Origin: a virus
Length of the DNA stretch: 64,000 nt
Reading direction: 5' to 3' (one strand)
IMG/VR virus record: IMGVR_UViG_3300047089_000244
Coordinates: 105,967-169,966 of that record
Every line of letters begins with the position of its first letter. Position 1 is the stretch's first letter. Of the stretch, positions 25,348 to 35,169 are shown piece after piece. The notes beneath the pieces are model-generated. The model had not been told where the DNA came from. It worked only from the letters and a program-made list of their open reading frames with translations, and did not search any database. Both the position numbers and the translations under genes were made by a program.

Positions 25348-25523
25348 GTCGTTGCAATACTTATCAGGAGGTTGTGATTCATTGCTACCTCCAGCATAGC
25401 ACCTTCAGCTTCGCACTGAGCAGCGGGGGAAAGTGTCTCGCCCGTCTGATCGTAGAGAACAATACAAACGGCGTTCTTCTTCTGCTGGTAGGTCTGGCGT
25501 AGTTCCTTCTTTTTAGCAGCCAT
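25344..25523 (-). CDS. Small protein, unknown function
   Basis: 59 aa (MAAKKKELRQTYQQKKNAVC...ISIATT). Basic helix, then a hydrophobic part. Stop overlaps the next ATG (ATGA). Unknown. Confidence 0.5.
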   Translation of the reverse strand: MAAKKKELRQTYQQKKNAVCIVLYDQTGETLSPAAQCEAEGAMLEVAMNHNLLISIATT

Positions 25524-25564
25524 GCTGGCTCCTTGTACTTGACTTTTCGCTCGCTGGACGAGCC

Positions 25565-26887
25565 TTATCGATACTGCTGGTCACGCCATAATAGCGTGCC
25601 GTTTACGTAAGTTGCGTTCTCGATACGGAAGAACCCATCCGGGTGAACCGTAACTGTCGTGAAGCCCTGCTGCCAATCAGGCAGCGGAGTGAAGTTCGGC
25701 CACTTACGTCCCTTAAGTGGCGTCTGATCCACACGACACATGCATCCTGCCTCTGCTGCCGTCAGGGTTGTGATCGCACCATCGATGTCGTGGGTCGTCT
25801 TGTAGATAATCGACTGACGATGCGTATGACCGACGATCACGCTATAGCCCAAGTGTTCGAGAGTAGCGAGCGCGGAAGCACCAGAACCTTGACGAGCAAT
25901 CCATCCATGGCGGACAGCAAGCTTATTGCTAAGATTGATCTGTGCTAGATCATATGCGCCCTTTGGGTCGATATACTCAATACCTAGCTCGTCCAGGCGA
26001 AGCAAGAATGGTAGCCCTAGAGCGACTACTCCCTCCGCCTCCGGTGAATCAGCTTGCTTCGCGCCGTAGAGGGGCTGCATCGATGGCTTGTCAAGCAGAA
26101 TGTTGCGCAAGCGCTCATCGTGATTGCCCGCAAGCTTCCTCATGCGAGCATTTGGTGCTGCTGTACGAATACCACGCAGTAAGTTGTATCCACTCTGCGT
26201 ACACTCATTAACGGTGGCGGTGTTCTCTGGGTCCAGTCGATGTCGGCTGATCTCAGGATAATCCACTGTGTCGCCAAGCAATGCAATCTCATCCGGGTCG
26301 TTCTCTTCGAGCCAAGCACAAGAGAGATAGTAAAGATTCTCGTCATAGAAGGGGGCCTGTTGGTCGCCCATAACAACAATGAGTTTGGTACCTTTGGTTG
26401 AAGCCCTATGGCGTGGAGGGGCTATCCAACCATCAGACCGCGCGGGGATAAGCTGTAGCTCGGGGTGCTTGCGTCTAAGGTTGAGCTTCGCCTGATGGTA
26501 AGTAACCATACCTTCCTCAGCGCTCGGTCCATCCCACTCGTTGATCGTGGCGCTGTCAATGACCCATTCCTCCGGGTCAAGCCCGCGCTCGCGGAGCATC
26601 GCATCGGGATCATCCATCGGGTTAGTCCTGTGAGCGGAAGAGGTAACCTCGCCCTCGTCCCCCGTGATCTTATAGCCAGCGTTAGCGGCTTTGTTGTTGA
26701 CCTCCAGACCGTGCCGTTTGCGAAACCGGCGAATCGACCCCTCGGTTGATTCAACTCGATACTCTGATGCCCAGAGCGCCTTAACTACAGAAGCATTCGT
26801 CTCTCCTCGACCAATCAGATCTTTGACGAAACCAACGATCGGCTCCTGATCAAGCGGACTTTGTTTCTGTGTCGTCTGTTGGGTCAC
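25565..26887 (-). CDS. Calcineurin-like metallophosphoesterase with HTH N-terminus
   Basis: 440 aa. Residues about 10-60 resemble a helix-turn-helix (VKDLIGRGETNASVVKALWA). From about 165 the metallophosphoesterase motifs follow in order: GDQQAP, IALLGDTVD, KLAGNHDERL, and VIVGHTHRQS, giving the Asp/Asn/His set for two metal ions. Family members act on nucleic acids or nucleotides; the HTH suggests DNA. The start lies inside the end of the portal gene (38-base overlap). Confidence 0.85.
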   Translation of the reverse strand: MTQQTTQKQSPLDQEPIVGFVKDLIGRGETNASVVKALWASEYRVESTEGSIRRFRKRHGLEVNNKAANAGYKITGDEGEVTSSAHRTNPMDDPDAMLRERGLDPEEWVIDSATINEWDGPSAEEGMVTYHQAKLNLRRKHPELQLIPARSDGWIAPPRHRASTKGTKLIVVMGDQQAPFYDENLYYLSCAWLEENDPDEIALLGDTVDYPEISRHRLDPENTATVNECTQSGYNLLRGIRTAAPNARMRKLAGNHDERLRNILLDKPSMQPLYGAKQADSPEAEGVVALGLPFLLRLDELGIEYIDPKGAYDLAQINLSNKLAVRHGWIARQGSGASALATLEHLGYSVIVGHTHRQSIIYKTTHDIDGAITTLTAAEAGCMCRVDQTPLKGRKWPNFTPLPDWQQGFTTVTVHPDGFFRIENATYVNGTLLWRDQQYR

Positions 26888-29435
26888 TCTTATCCTTTGA
26901 ATCGAGGTCTATATCGTAATCGATATCTGCGTGCAAATCGTCAATGATCGAATACTTCTTCGATTGTTCAATGAGAATACGGCTCTTGGTTGGAGTTTCC
27001 ATAATGATCTCATCGTTACTTGCTGTCTTCTGAAGCTCTTGGTTTCTCTTTAGTATGAATTCCTCGTCTGGCTTTGCCAGTGTAGCATCCGTCTTTGTTT
27101 CAGTGACGGAGGTCGTCAGTGTAGCAGCTATCTCATCCGCCACTTGCCTCTGGTACGTAGCCGCATACTTTGGCCACTCAACGTAAAGATCACCAATGGC
27201 CTTACGTGAGATTTTCTCTAGATCCCCTCCGTGGTAGCTGTCCTCCAGATAATCTACGAATGGCAGACCGAGATCCGGGTACTCATCAAGGAACTTGTCT
27301 AGCTCTGAACCCTCTGCCACACTTAGGCGCGTAGTACCATCGTTGGACGTGTTGTAGGTCAGTCCAGGACGACGCTCGTTACTCACTTGTGGTACGGAAC
27401 CCGCTGGACCCGGCTGCATCGGGGACGTTGCTGGTGGTCCGCCCCCTGGAGGCGCTGTACCCGGTCCTGATCCCAAACCTGGGGGTGCAGGCGGCATAAC
27501 GATAGCTTCGCCTCCTGGGCCTGCTCCTGGACCTCCTGGAGGACCTCCTGCACCAGGACCGCCCGGTGGTGGCCCACCCATGCCCTGTGTGGCCCCTTGC
27601 GGTGCTCCGCCACCTGCACCAGGACCGTGGATAAGCACAGACTCACACTCGGCCTTAAGATCGAGCGGTACCGGCAAACCTTTGATCGTGAGCGCGTAGT
27701 AGGTCTCCATCTTCGCTTCCTGCTGCGCGATCGTCTGCTCCTTCAACTCGGTGTTATACTCATTGATCTTGTCCTTGTACTTCCAGTCCACACCAATGAG
27801 CAAATCTGCATTTGGCAGCGGTACACCCATCTGACGTAGCTCCATGAGGAACTGACGCTCAGTTGCCTCATCGCGTAGGTCAAAGGTTGCGAAGGTAAGA
27901 TCCGGTACGAGAAGCTTCGGAACCTCCTTAATTTCCTTGTTGCCTTCGTCGTCATATACCACAACGCGCTCGAAAATCGGTACGCGAGTCTGACCCTTTT
28001 TCTCATAGTCCTGATGACCTTGTGCCTCAGCGACAACAAGAGCACGCTCACGGTAGTGAGCCTTGAGCATGTTCTGGAACGTCTTAAGAATCTGGTTCAT
28101 GAACTCAGCTTGGAGCGCGCTCGATGCATATGGCTGCGAATTCGAACCAGCAGATAGGAGAGACGGGTTGACGCCAAAGACCTGCATGATGCGACGCTCG
28201 ATGCGATCGAAATCATCACCAAGACGGGGCATCTGCTCCCGCCCGAAGACTGACGTGATGTCGAGACCGAAGTGATGCACCATGAGACGGAAGTCAGATG
28301 CAAGCGCAATATCAAGATCATCACGCACAGACTCAAGCTCGGCAGGCGTCGGAATCCATGGAGGTAGACCCTCGCCCATGTCCATGATACCGAGCTTGGC
28401 TAGAATGAGCGGTGAATACAAACGCTCAGCAATAGCTTCCTGAGATGCGAGAAGCTTTTCCTCATAGAGGAGCGTACGCAGGCCGCGCAGAAGGATCGGC
28501 GTGCCGTGATCATCCCAGTTGTTCATCTTGTTAGCAACCTGACGGATCATCACTGGAGAGATAGGGATATGCTCGCCCTTGAGTAAATATGGAATGAGAT
28601 CCGCGTAATTCTCCTGGAGCATGTACCACTCGCGTGCAGGGCTCTTGGTCTGAGCGATGCGACGCAGGTAATCGGGCGGAACGATCTTCAACTGCTGTGT
28701 GTTGAGGAATGGGAAGTTGTCAATCACCACGTCCTCCGGGTTAATCAACTCCTCATGCTCCCAGACGCCGAGATCCTCATCAAACGAACCGAGAGGAAAT
28801 GCCTCGCCAACACACCAATACTCGCGACCCAGCGAGACGAAGAACTCGTCATAGCTGAGGTTACGCATGAAAATCTCCTCATAGATATCTGTCAGCGCGT
28901 GATCCTTGCATTCAAACTCCATGCCGATAAGTGGAAAGCGTGTGAAAATGTCGATCAGCGTCGGAACTAGATAATGGGTGGCGTAGTACAGGCGCAGCCA
29001 CTTGTGAAGCTTGTGTCGATGTCCCTCGTCTGCGACGTTCCACGGGAGGCCCGAAAGGTCCCAATACTCAAGGGGATCATAGAAGCGCGGGATCGCGTTC
29101 TGCGCATCAGTGCCGCTCGGAGAGACGCTAGCTGCTGTGCGCTGCATTCGTCTTGAAAGAGTGCGTTTCTCACCCATAGCCTGAATCTTGGACTGGTTCT
29201 CCTTGAGCATACGCTGAACCTCCGGAGAATTCAAGTTATCTGCCGTGATCGATTTACCGACGCTATATGACAAATTATCTAGACTTACTCCAGCGGCCTT
29301 CTGAATCGCGCGTGTTTGTGTTACCGCCTCTCCGTATGACTGCGCAGCCCGACCAGAGTGACGTGGCATAACAAGTCCATTACGACGCAGCCGCGCCAAC
29401 TCTGCATCCAATTTTTGCTGATCAAGATCGGCCAT
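26850..29435 (-). CDS. Portal protein
   Basis: 861 aa. The core from about residue 120 to 560 has typical portal features: RFYDPLEYWDLSGLPW, DIFTRFPLIGMEFECKD, a stem region (LSAGSNSQPYASSALQAEFM), and long helices after it. The C-terminal third is a Pro/Gly/Ala-rich linker and an acidic tail, much longer than the usual 450-550 aa. It forms the dodecameric DNA gate at the capsid vertex. Order terminase - accessory proteins - portal supports the call. Confidence 0.85.
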   Translation of the reverse strand: MADLDQQKLDAELARLRRNGLVMPRHSGRAAQSYGEAVTQTRAIQKAAGVSLDNLSYSVGKSITADNLNSPEVQRMLKENQSKIQAMGEKRTLSRRMQRTAASVSPSGTDAQNAIPRFYDPLEYWDLSGLPWNVADEGHRHKLHKWLRLYYATHYLVPTLIDIFTRFPLIGMEFECKDHALTDIYEEIFMRNLSYDEFFVSLGREYWCVGEAFPLGSFDEDLGVWEHEELINPEDVVIDNFPFLNTQQLKIVPPDYLRRIAQTKSPAREWYMLQENYADLIPYLLKGEHIPISPVMIRQVANKMNNWDDHGTPILLRGLRTLLYEEKLLASQEAIAERLYSPLILAKLGIMDMGEGLPPWIPTPAELESVRDDLDIALASDFRLMVHHFGLDITSVFGREQMPRLGDDFDRIERRIMQVFGVNPSLLSAGSNSQPYASSALQAEFMNQILKTFQNMLKAHYRERALVVAEAQGHQDYEKKGQTRVPIFERVVVYDDEGNKEIKEVPKLLVPDLTFATFDLRDEATERQFLMELRQMGVPLPNADLLIGVDWKYKDKINEYNTELKEQTIAQQEAKMETYYALTIKGLPVPLDLKAECESVLIHGPGAGGGAPQGATQGMGGPPPGGPGAGGPPGGPGAGPGGEAIVMPPAPPGLGSGPGTAPPGGGPPATSPMQPGPAGSVPQVSNERRPGLTYNTSNDGTTRLSVAEGSELDKFLDEYPDLGLPFVDYLEDSYHGGDLEKISRKAIGDLYVEWPKYAATYQRQVADEIAATLTTSVTETKTDATLAKPDEEFILKRNQELQKTASNDEIIMETPTKSRILIEQSKKYSIIDDLHADIDYDIDLDSKDKSDPTDDTETKSA

Positions 29436-29487
29436 TACTCTTTATCTCTTTGATCGACTCCTGAATGGAGCCCATCCGAGATTTACA

Positions 29488-30504
29488 CTATAACAGATGA
29501 GAAACGCGCTTGATGGTGGCGACTGAGATAAACCCGTCTCTGTCAGCGCTTCCTGCAACTTCTTTGTGTTTGCGTTTAGTGCATTCACCGCAAACACCAT
29601 GTGTGTTAGATACCATAGCTTCAACCGGATTCATTGGTTTACCACAATCCTGGCACTTCTCTTCATCGGCAGCAACCTTGCTGTTTACAACAGGAATTTG
29701 TACACCCTCGGTGTTTTGACCTTCCTGTGTTCGTTTCATCATTTCACCCTGTTTTTCCTGTGCTGCCGCCATTGCCGCTTGCGGGGCTGCTCCCTGTGCC
29801 ACAGCACGTTGATAGGTGTACTGGGCAGCAGGGTGCATACTCTCAACTTCACCCTCATATGCACCCGGATTGTAAGGAAGAGCCGTTTCTTTCTGCTCAT
29901 AAGGAACACCCTGAGGTGGCATAGATATCTCAGCCACCTTCGCCTGAGCCATGATTGCTTCCTCGTGCCCACAGTTAGGGCACATAGCTCCGCGTTGTCC
30001 ATTGAATGCCTGCATACCATGACCACACTGACGACAAGGCTGCACAGCGCCCCATCCTTGCTCCGCCTCATTCGGGTGCGTATGTTGTTCGACTAGAGGA
30101 GCAAATTGCTGCTCCGGGAAAATCGGGGAGGCCGTATGTACAGAACCCATAACGCCCTCCCAGCGAATCGGTTGCTGTTTGTTACCGCAATGCGGGCAAT
30201 TTAACCGATGCTCAACGACAAACGGAGCAAGAGAAGCACCACAATGTGTACAAGGGGCCGTCTTTGGGTCTGCGGATGGAGGTACGATCAAATCTGGATT
30301 TTGCTGCGCCGGAATTGACAATACGTCTGCGGTCTTGCTTTCAAGTGCGTCGAGTACGCTCGCGCCCTTGCTCCCGTGACAATCAGAGCAGTCACAGGTG
30401 CCCTTGCAATCCTCGCAGTTACCTTCGCAACATGCTGCACAAGTATGAGACTTACCCGATGCAAGCCATTCATCGCGTGTGGCTTTTTCGAAACGGAGAG
30501 GCAT
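29488..30504 (-). CDS. Multi-zinc-ribbon protein, probable virion or scaffold component
   Basis: 338 aa. At least four Cys groups: CAACCEGNCEDCKGTCDCSDC near residue 22-42, CTHCG...CPHCG (86-107), CRQCG...CPNCG (155-177) and CQDCG...CGECT (near 290-315). Pro/Gln/Ala-rich linkers between. Located between terminase and portal, and probably translated with them. Zinc ribbons here may bind DNA or other virion proteins. No named family recognised. Confidence 0.6.
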   Translation of the reverse strand: MPLRFEKATRDEWLASGKSHTCAACCEGNCEDCKGTCDCSDCHGSKGASVLDALESKTADVLSIPAQQNPDLIVPPSADPKTAPCTHCGASLAPFVVEHRLNCPHCGNKQQPIRWEGVMGSVHTASPIFPEQQFAPLVEQHTHPNEAEQGWGAVQPCRQCGHGMQAFNGQRGAMCPNCGHEEAIMAQAKVAEISMPPQGVPYEQKETALPYNPGAYEGEVESMHPAAQYTYQRAVAQGAAPQAAMAAAQEKQGEMMKRTQEGQNTEGVQIPVVNSKVAADEEKCQDCGKPMNPVEAMVSNTHGVCGECTKRKHKEVAGSADRDGFISVATIKRVSHLL

Positions 30505-31464
30505 CTACGCCTCCAAGGACTCAGACTTGACAGGATCAGTCTGTCCACCGTCACCAAAGGTTTTTGTGTGCGGGGCCATATCTTGGTTGTTACCCGCAAA
30601 ACCAGCATCGTCTAGACCCGTGCCTGTAGGAAGCGTCTCAACAGTCGTAAGCGCATTAATCTCATCCATATCATGCGCGGGTCCTGTAAGATTCTCTTTA
30701 GGCATGATCTCCATCACGTCCTTTTGTACCGTGGGGTGGCGCTCACTTGGTACGTCAATCGGCTTTACGCTTTTCGGCGTCCAGCGCTTCTTATCCATCT
30801 TGGGAGAAGGTCCGGAGAGCCCAGTGTTACCTTTATCGGCTATATGCAGAGACGACTTCTTACCCGGAGGTGTGTGCATATCAGGGTTGATCAACTGAAA
30901 AATGCCATTTGGTCCTATCTTGGCCCTTCCTGCCTGAATCAGTTGACGCTCATGCTCGGTAAGATTATCCTCACCGCTACCACTTGCTGGCTCAATATAT
31001 GCTGCTTGAACTAAAGGGACAGCATCAGCGGTCTTTGCCGCAAACTCAAGTGAATCATCATCATCATCGTCAGAATCATCAGAGTCCTTATCCTTCTTAT
31101 CCTTCTTCTTATCCTTCTTGGACTTTGGCTTCTCTGAATCATCACCGTCGTTATCACTATCGTCATCGTCCTCTAGCCACGGGGGCTTGCCTGCTGTGCG
31201 GTAATGATCGTGGAGTGTAACGATTAAGCTATCTGGGTCATCATGACCAATTTCGTCAGCCGCTACTCGAACGATGCCCGCGAAATCCTCTGCGACTAGA
31301 TCGTAGCGCGCGTCAAATTCCTCAGCGCTCTTAGAAGCAGCAAGGAACTTACCGAGGCGAGCGTCGATGCGATCACGCGAGAGCACGAGGGCCTTACGTG
31401 ATGCCAAACGAGCGTCACTCTGGTCTGATGCGAGTACTTCAAAGATTCCTGCGAACTCAGTCAT
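30505..31464 (-). CDS. Acidic/basic low-complexity virion-type protein
   Basis: 319 aa. Helical N-terminal 90 residues, then an Asp/Ser/Lys low-complexity block (about 97-140, repeated SDD, KKDKK), then a C-terminal region of mixed character. Suggests an internal scaffold or DNA-condensing component. Unknown. Confidence 0.5.
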   Translation of the reverse strand: MTEFAGIFEVLASDQSDARLASRKALVLSRDRIDARLGKFLAASKSAEEFDARYDLVAEDFAGIVRVAADEIGHDDPDSLIVTLHDHYRTAGKPPWLEDDDDSDNDGDDSEKPKSKKDKKKDKKDKDSDDSDDDDDDSLEFAAKTADAVPLVQAAYIEPASGSGEDNLTEHERQLIQAGRAKIGPNGIFQLINPDMHTPPGKKSSLHIADKGNTGLSGPSPKMDKKRWTPKSVKPIDVPSERHPTVQKDVMEIMPKENLTGPAHDMDEINALTTVETLPTGTGLDDAGFAGNNQDMAPHTKTFGDGGQTDPVKSESLEA

Positions 31465-31472
31465 AAAATCTC

Positions 31473-32477
31473 CTAAAGGAAGAGGCTATCGTCAGGGAGC
31501 TTCTTCGCCTTCTTCTCTTTCTTTGCCGTCTTCTCAGCCTTCTTCTTTGCAGACTTGTTGCGATCCTTCAACTCGTCACGACGTGCCTGCTCAACTTTAG
31601 CCAAGAACTGCTCACGGTATGTGTCTACCGCCTCTCCCTGGTAACCAGCGGTCTTAGAGACAATATGTGAGAGTGCCATCTCGCGTGTGATACCTTGATC
31701 AGCTAGCGCGCCTGTATCGAGTCCGGCAACGAATTGAGCAGGCTCCTCAATCAATATACGGTCGAAATCTTGGCTTGCGCTTTCCGCGATCATGTCGCTG
31801 ACGGTCTCATCGAGCCATGAGCCAGATCCAGGACCAAGATCAGCCTGCTCAACCGCACCCGTCTTGAACGGTGCTGGTGGAGCGAAGGCTTCTGCGTCCG
31901 ATAGCTCTAGGTGAGCCAGTGCGTCACGAACCTCGCGCTTCTCGTGCTCAGCGTTTATCACGATCTCGCTAGCCTTACGCTGCTCCTCGTAAGATGCATG
32001 ACGTTGGAACTCTGTCGCTGCAACAACTAGATTGTCTAGACTGTCGATGCGTGCTGCCAACGACTCCTTAGTGCCCTCAGGGGTCTCATTGAGCGTTCCT
32101 TCGAGATACTCAAGTGCGCTCTCTGGCGCTGCGGCCTCAATTGTCTGATACTCGATATCCTTGTCATTCCCAGCGTGTGCCTCAAGGCGAATAATTCGAT
32201 TGTTCTCTAGACGTACGGTAACAAGCTTCTCACCCCACTGCCCATCATGATGCCCCAGGATTTCTCCTTTGAGTCCACTAGGCGTAACAATATGCGTAGC
32301 ACTTGACTTCTTGTGCTCTATCGCCTTGGCACTACGATCTGAAGATAGGCCCTCAAGATACTCTAGAGCCGACTCCTCGACCTTTGCGAAGACGGTACCC
32401 TGAGCGATAAGCTGATCCTCAAAAAAGGCAAGGACCTGGTTGCCTTCGCGTACAAAAGTGGGTGCGAGTGTAGCCAT
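31473..32477 (-). CDS. Virion-region protein with repeated ALEYLEG motif
   Basis: 334 aa from the second ATG. ESALEYLEG occurs at about residues 37 and 124, dividing the N-terminal half into two similar segments. A central helical domain and a very Lys-rich C-terminus (KKKAEKTAKKEKKAKK) follow. Could be a capsid-associated or DNA-binding protein. Unknown. Confidence 0.5.
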   Translation of the reverse strand: MATLAPTFVREGNQVLAFFEDQLIAQGTVFAKVEESALEYLEGLSSDRSAKAIEHKKSSATHIVTPSGLKGEILGHHDGQWGEKLVTVRLENNRIIRLEAHAGNDKDIEYQTIEAAAPESALEYLEGTLNETPEGTKESLAARIDSLDNLVVAATEFQRHASYEEQRKASEIVINAEHEKREVRDALAHLELSDAEAFAPPAPFKTGAVEQADLGPGSGSWLDETVSDMIAESASQDFDRILIEEPAQFVAGLDTGALADQGITREMALSHIVSKTAGYQGEAVDTYREQFLAKVEQARRDELKDRNKSAKKKAEKTAKKEKKAKKLPDDSLFL

Positions 32478-32516
32478 CACCCGTTATGAAGCAGAAGCTA
32501 GACTTTTGTAAGCCCA

Positions 32517-34649
32517 TTACCAACGGGCTCTATTACTTCCACGCCTACCCCGTCCACGTCCTAGTGCTCCACGAGTTGGGCTATTGTACTCCTGTTGTGC
32601 CTTGCGCTCTTTGCTGAAGGTGTAGGTCTCCAAGTTAGGAGGTGCTCCACCAGGTCTTAGACCAGTTCCACTGAAGCCAATTCCATATCCTCCCTCGGCA
32701 CCCCCAAGGACGGCGCTACTGGATAAACGTTCGCGAGTTCTATTGGCGATTCGATTACCGATAAGGGTATTAACACACTCAGCTACACAATCAGCCATAT
32801 CCTTTGTCTGCACAGGCCCAATTTCCTGTCTATCTACGCGCGGGAACTTACTTGTGCCGCCCTGAATCTGAAGGAACTTCAACTCCTGTGAGCACCAGCG
32901 CGTGTCCTCTGTGTCATTTGGAGCGTGCACCAATTTAGCATAGATCGAGGTCTTGCAAACCTCCCAGCGATGCCAGTTGAGTTCTGCCGTCGCGGGCTTG
33001 ATATACACGCGCGTAGGAATATTTCGTTCGTTGAGTTTCTCCGCGAGTTCCTGGACGGGTTGTGTGGACTCATGCTGATCAAAGGTAATCTCGAACGGAA
33101 AGAAGAATTCGGCATATTTCATGACCTCATCGAGAATCGTTGGCCAAACAATAACCCGTCCAGGGAATTTTTTTGGCTCCCATCGCTTAATGAGATCAAA
33201 AATTACATGTTCCTCCTGTGCGCCCTTCCAGTCCTCGATCATCTCTGTATGAGCAATGGCAAATCCGAATCCCGCCGTTGTGCTCGATGGATCTAGATGA
33301 AACTTATAACGGAACATATTCGTGGCGTCCTTACCCGTGTTAGATGAGAATGGCATCAACACTAGTCTTGGAATCTCAGGGTGGTCGCTCTCCTCCTCAT
33401 AAAGCCATTCGGATGGTAAACCTGCAAACATCTCATCGATACGACGCGGTTCCATATACGCATCTGTTACCTCGGCGAATTTGCCACGGTACTCAACCTT
33501 GAATCCCTCGGGATTACCCTGCTCTTCCGCGCGTGCCGTGCGTGAGAGTTGCTTGTCTTTGTCAGTCCATAAGTTCTCACCGTTCTCATCTTTCTCATCT
33601 AGGTCCCAATCAGGCGACGCCATGAGCACAGATTTAAGCTTAGCGCGATTTTTGGCTTTCTGGTAGCCTTCATATAGTGCCCATGAGGGAAATTGAAAGA
33701 TGAGTAGGCGAGGTTCACCATTGCGAGCACTCAAGTCAATACCATCCTCCAGAAGTGGTGCGGGCTCATCGACAGGACTAGTGGAATCAAACGGAAGGAG
33801 ACCCTCAACGTACTTTTCATAGAAGAGCCCGATCTTGGTATATGGAGAACTGTTAAGGAACGCCAATCCATCAACACCAAACTGTCCGAGAGATGGGTTC
33901 GCGGCTTCGTAAATCTTGTTTGGTGAGGACTTAGACTCACCGGGGAGCATGTGCGCGATCTCGTCAATACAATAGGCCATCATGGCGAGTCCACGAATCG
34001 TTCCCGAGTTAGCCGCCATGGCGTTACCGCGCAAGCGTGCAATATCTTTCTGAATACGGTTGCCGCGACTTTTCTCCTGCGAGATGCGCTGAAGATCAAT
34101 ATTAGTCGCTACGCGGATTTCTGTCTCCAGAGACTTTACGATATACGGATCGAACGCCTTGCACGTCTCAATAGTAGAAGAGAAATCAGCATATTGTCGC
34201 CCCTGAGACTGTTCCTGAGAACCAGCAATGCAGGAGAAATAGATTTCCTTCTCAGGCGCGATCCCATAATGCGCGCCCGGATCTTGAAGCTGAAGCGTAG
34301 ACCACATGACCTTGCCCATTGCTAGTCCGGTGCAGAATCCCTTGGAGCTACGACGACCACCAACCAGGGCGATCTCACGGAAGTGTGGATAGCCAGCATC
34401 GCGGAGCCATTGTACGCGCTCGCGTACATTAGGGGAGATAGTGATCTCCGTGCCGTTACGACCACCCGCAATCCAGTATGAGAGGATGTCCTCCTCTGGG
34501 CCGGTAAGCTCCTCCAAGAACATCGTCTTGAGCAATACCGCCTGCGCCGGATAGAGATTTTTACCGCAGTAATCCGATGATTCCGCAAACTCTTGAATGC
34601 CCGTATCTTTCGGAGCAAGCTGATTAAGCGCTTGCGCTAGCAGATCCAT
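32517..34649 (-). CDS. terL: Terminase large subunit
   Basis: 710 aa. Deviant Walker A ALVGGRRSSKG at about residue 98, Walker B MMAYCIDEIAHM at about 225, followed by the coupling motif LNSSPYTKIG. A C-terminal RNase H-like nuclease part follows with acidic residues in DPSSTTAGFGFAIAH and MADCVAECV. Packages DNA into the capsid as an ATP-driven motor and cuts concatemers. The long C-terminal tail (SKERKAQQEYNSPTRG...) is low complexity. Confidence 0.9.
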   Translation of the reverse strand: MDLLAQALNQLAPKDTGIQEFAESSDYCGKNLYPAQAVLLKTMFLEELTGPEEDILSYWIAGGRNGTEITISPNVRERVQWLRDAGYPHFREIALVGGRRSSKGFCTGLAMGKVMWSTLQLQDPGAHYGIAPEKEIYFSCIAGSQEQSQGRQYADFSSTIETCKAFDPYIVKSLETEIRVATNIDLQRISQEKSRGNRIQKDIARLRGNAMAANSGTIRGLAMMAYCIDEIAHMLPGESKSSPNKIYEAANPSLGQFGVDGLAFLNSSPYTKIGLFYEKYVEGLLPFDSTSPVDEPAPLLEDGIDLSARNGEPRLLIFQFPSWALYEGYQKAKNRAKLKSVLMASPDWDLDEKDENGENLWTDKDKQLSRTARAEEQGNPEGFKVEYRGKFAEVTDAYMEPRRIDEMFAGLPSEWLYEEESDHPEIPRLVLMPFSSNTGKDATNMFRYKFHLDPSSTTAGFGFAIAHTEMIEDWKGAQEEHVIFDLIKRWEPKKFPGRVIVWPTILDEVMKYAEFFFPFEITFDQHESTQPVQELAEKLNERNIPTRVYIKPATAELNWHRWEVCKTSIYAKLVHAPNDTEDTRWCSQELKFLQIQGGTSKFPRVDRQEIGPVQTKDMADCVAECVNTLIGNRIANRTRERLSSSAVLGGAEGGYGIGFSGTGLRPGGAPPNLETYTFSKERKAQQEYNSPTRGALGRGRGRRGSNRARW

Positions 34650-35105
34650 CTACTTCTTCTTCCTATGTTTCCCCTTTTGCCCGTAGTAGTCCTCGTCGCG
34701 TTCGGTTGCGTGCTGGACCTCCCACGTCTTCTTCTCATGATCAAAACCATGCTTGGCAACGGAGTGCGATGGTAGAGCACCTGCGAACTCCACGATCGGA
34801 GGTTCACCCTCAAAAACAGGCGTGGCATCCACGGTGGCGAAAACATGTAGCGTGGTGGCAAGTTCGTACTTCAACTCCTCTTCGAATTCATCGAGGGCCT
34901 CTAGCGCCTCCTCAGGAGTGAAAATGCTATGGGGTCCAAATCGACTAAGGAATTTTCTGTGCCACTTATTACTGATGCGCACGGTCATCTCGAAGGCGCG
35001 CTTAATTTCATCATCAGTAAGCTCCTGTGTGAGTACGTCAGAGAACTCCTTGGCGGAAGAGACAATGCCGTCATCGACGGGTAGTTGCGGTGAAGTTGCA
35101 GACAT
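34650..35105 (-). CDS. Unknown protein upstream of terminase
   Basis: 151 aa, acidic helical (FSDVLTQELTDDEIKRAFEM), ending in a basic GQKGKHRKKK tail. Position just before the large terminase and a basic tail are compatible with a small terminase subunit, but no HTH is obvious. Preceded by a strong hairpin. Confidence 0.5.
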   Translation of the reverse strand: MSATSPQLPVDDGIVSSAKEFSDVLTQELTDDEIKRAFEMTVRISNKWHRKFLSRFGPHSIFTPEEALEALDEFEEELKYELATTLHVFATVDATPVFEGEPPIVEFAGALPSHSVAKHGFDHEKKTWEVQHATERDEDYYGQKGKHRKKK

Positions 35106-35120
35106 TTCACCAATTATAGC

Positions 35121-35152
35121 AAACGGAGTGTCCTGTTACAGACACTCCGTTT
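35121..35152 (-). terminator. 12-bp hairpin, possible terminator
   Basis: AAACGGAGTGTC pairs perfectly with GACACTCCGTTT around an 8-base loop, 17 bases past the stop of the gene at 35170. The trailing T run is only TTT on either strand, so termination may be partial or the hairpin may have another role. Confidence 0.55.
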
Positions 35153-35169
35153 GACAATTGCGATTTAGA

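Noticed and set aside
35108-35116. TATAAT at 35,111-35,116 on the minus strand as a promoter for the gene at 34,650
   Set aside because: It lies only about 6 bases before the ATG and has no -35 at proper spacing; probably chance in an AT-rich gap.
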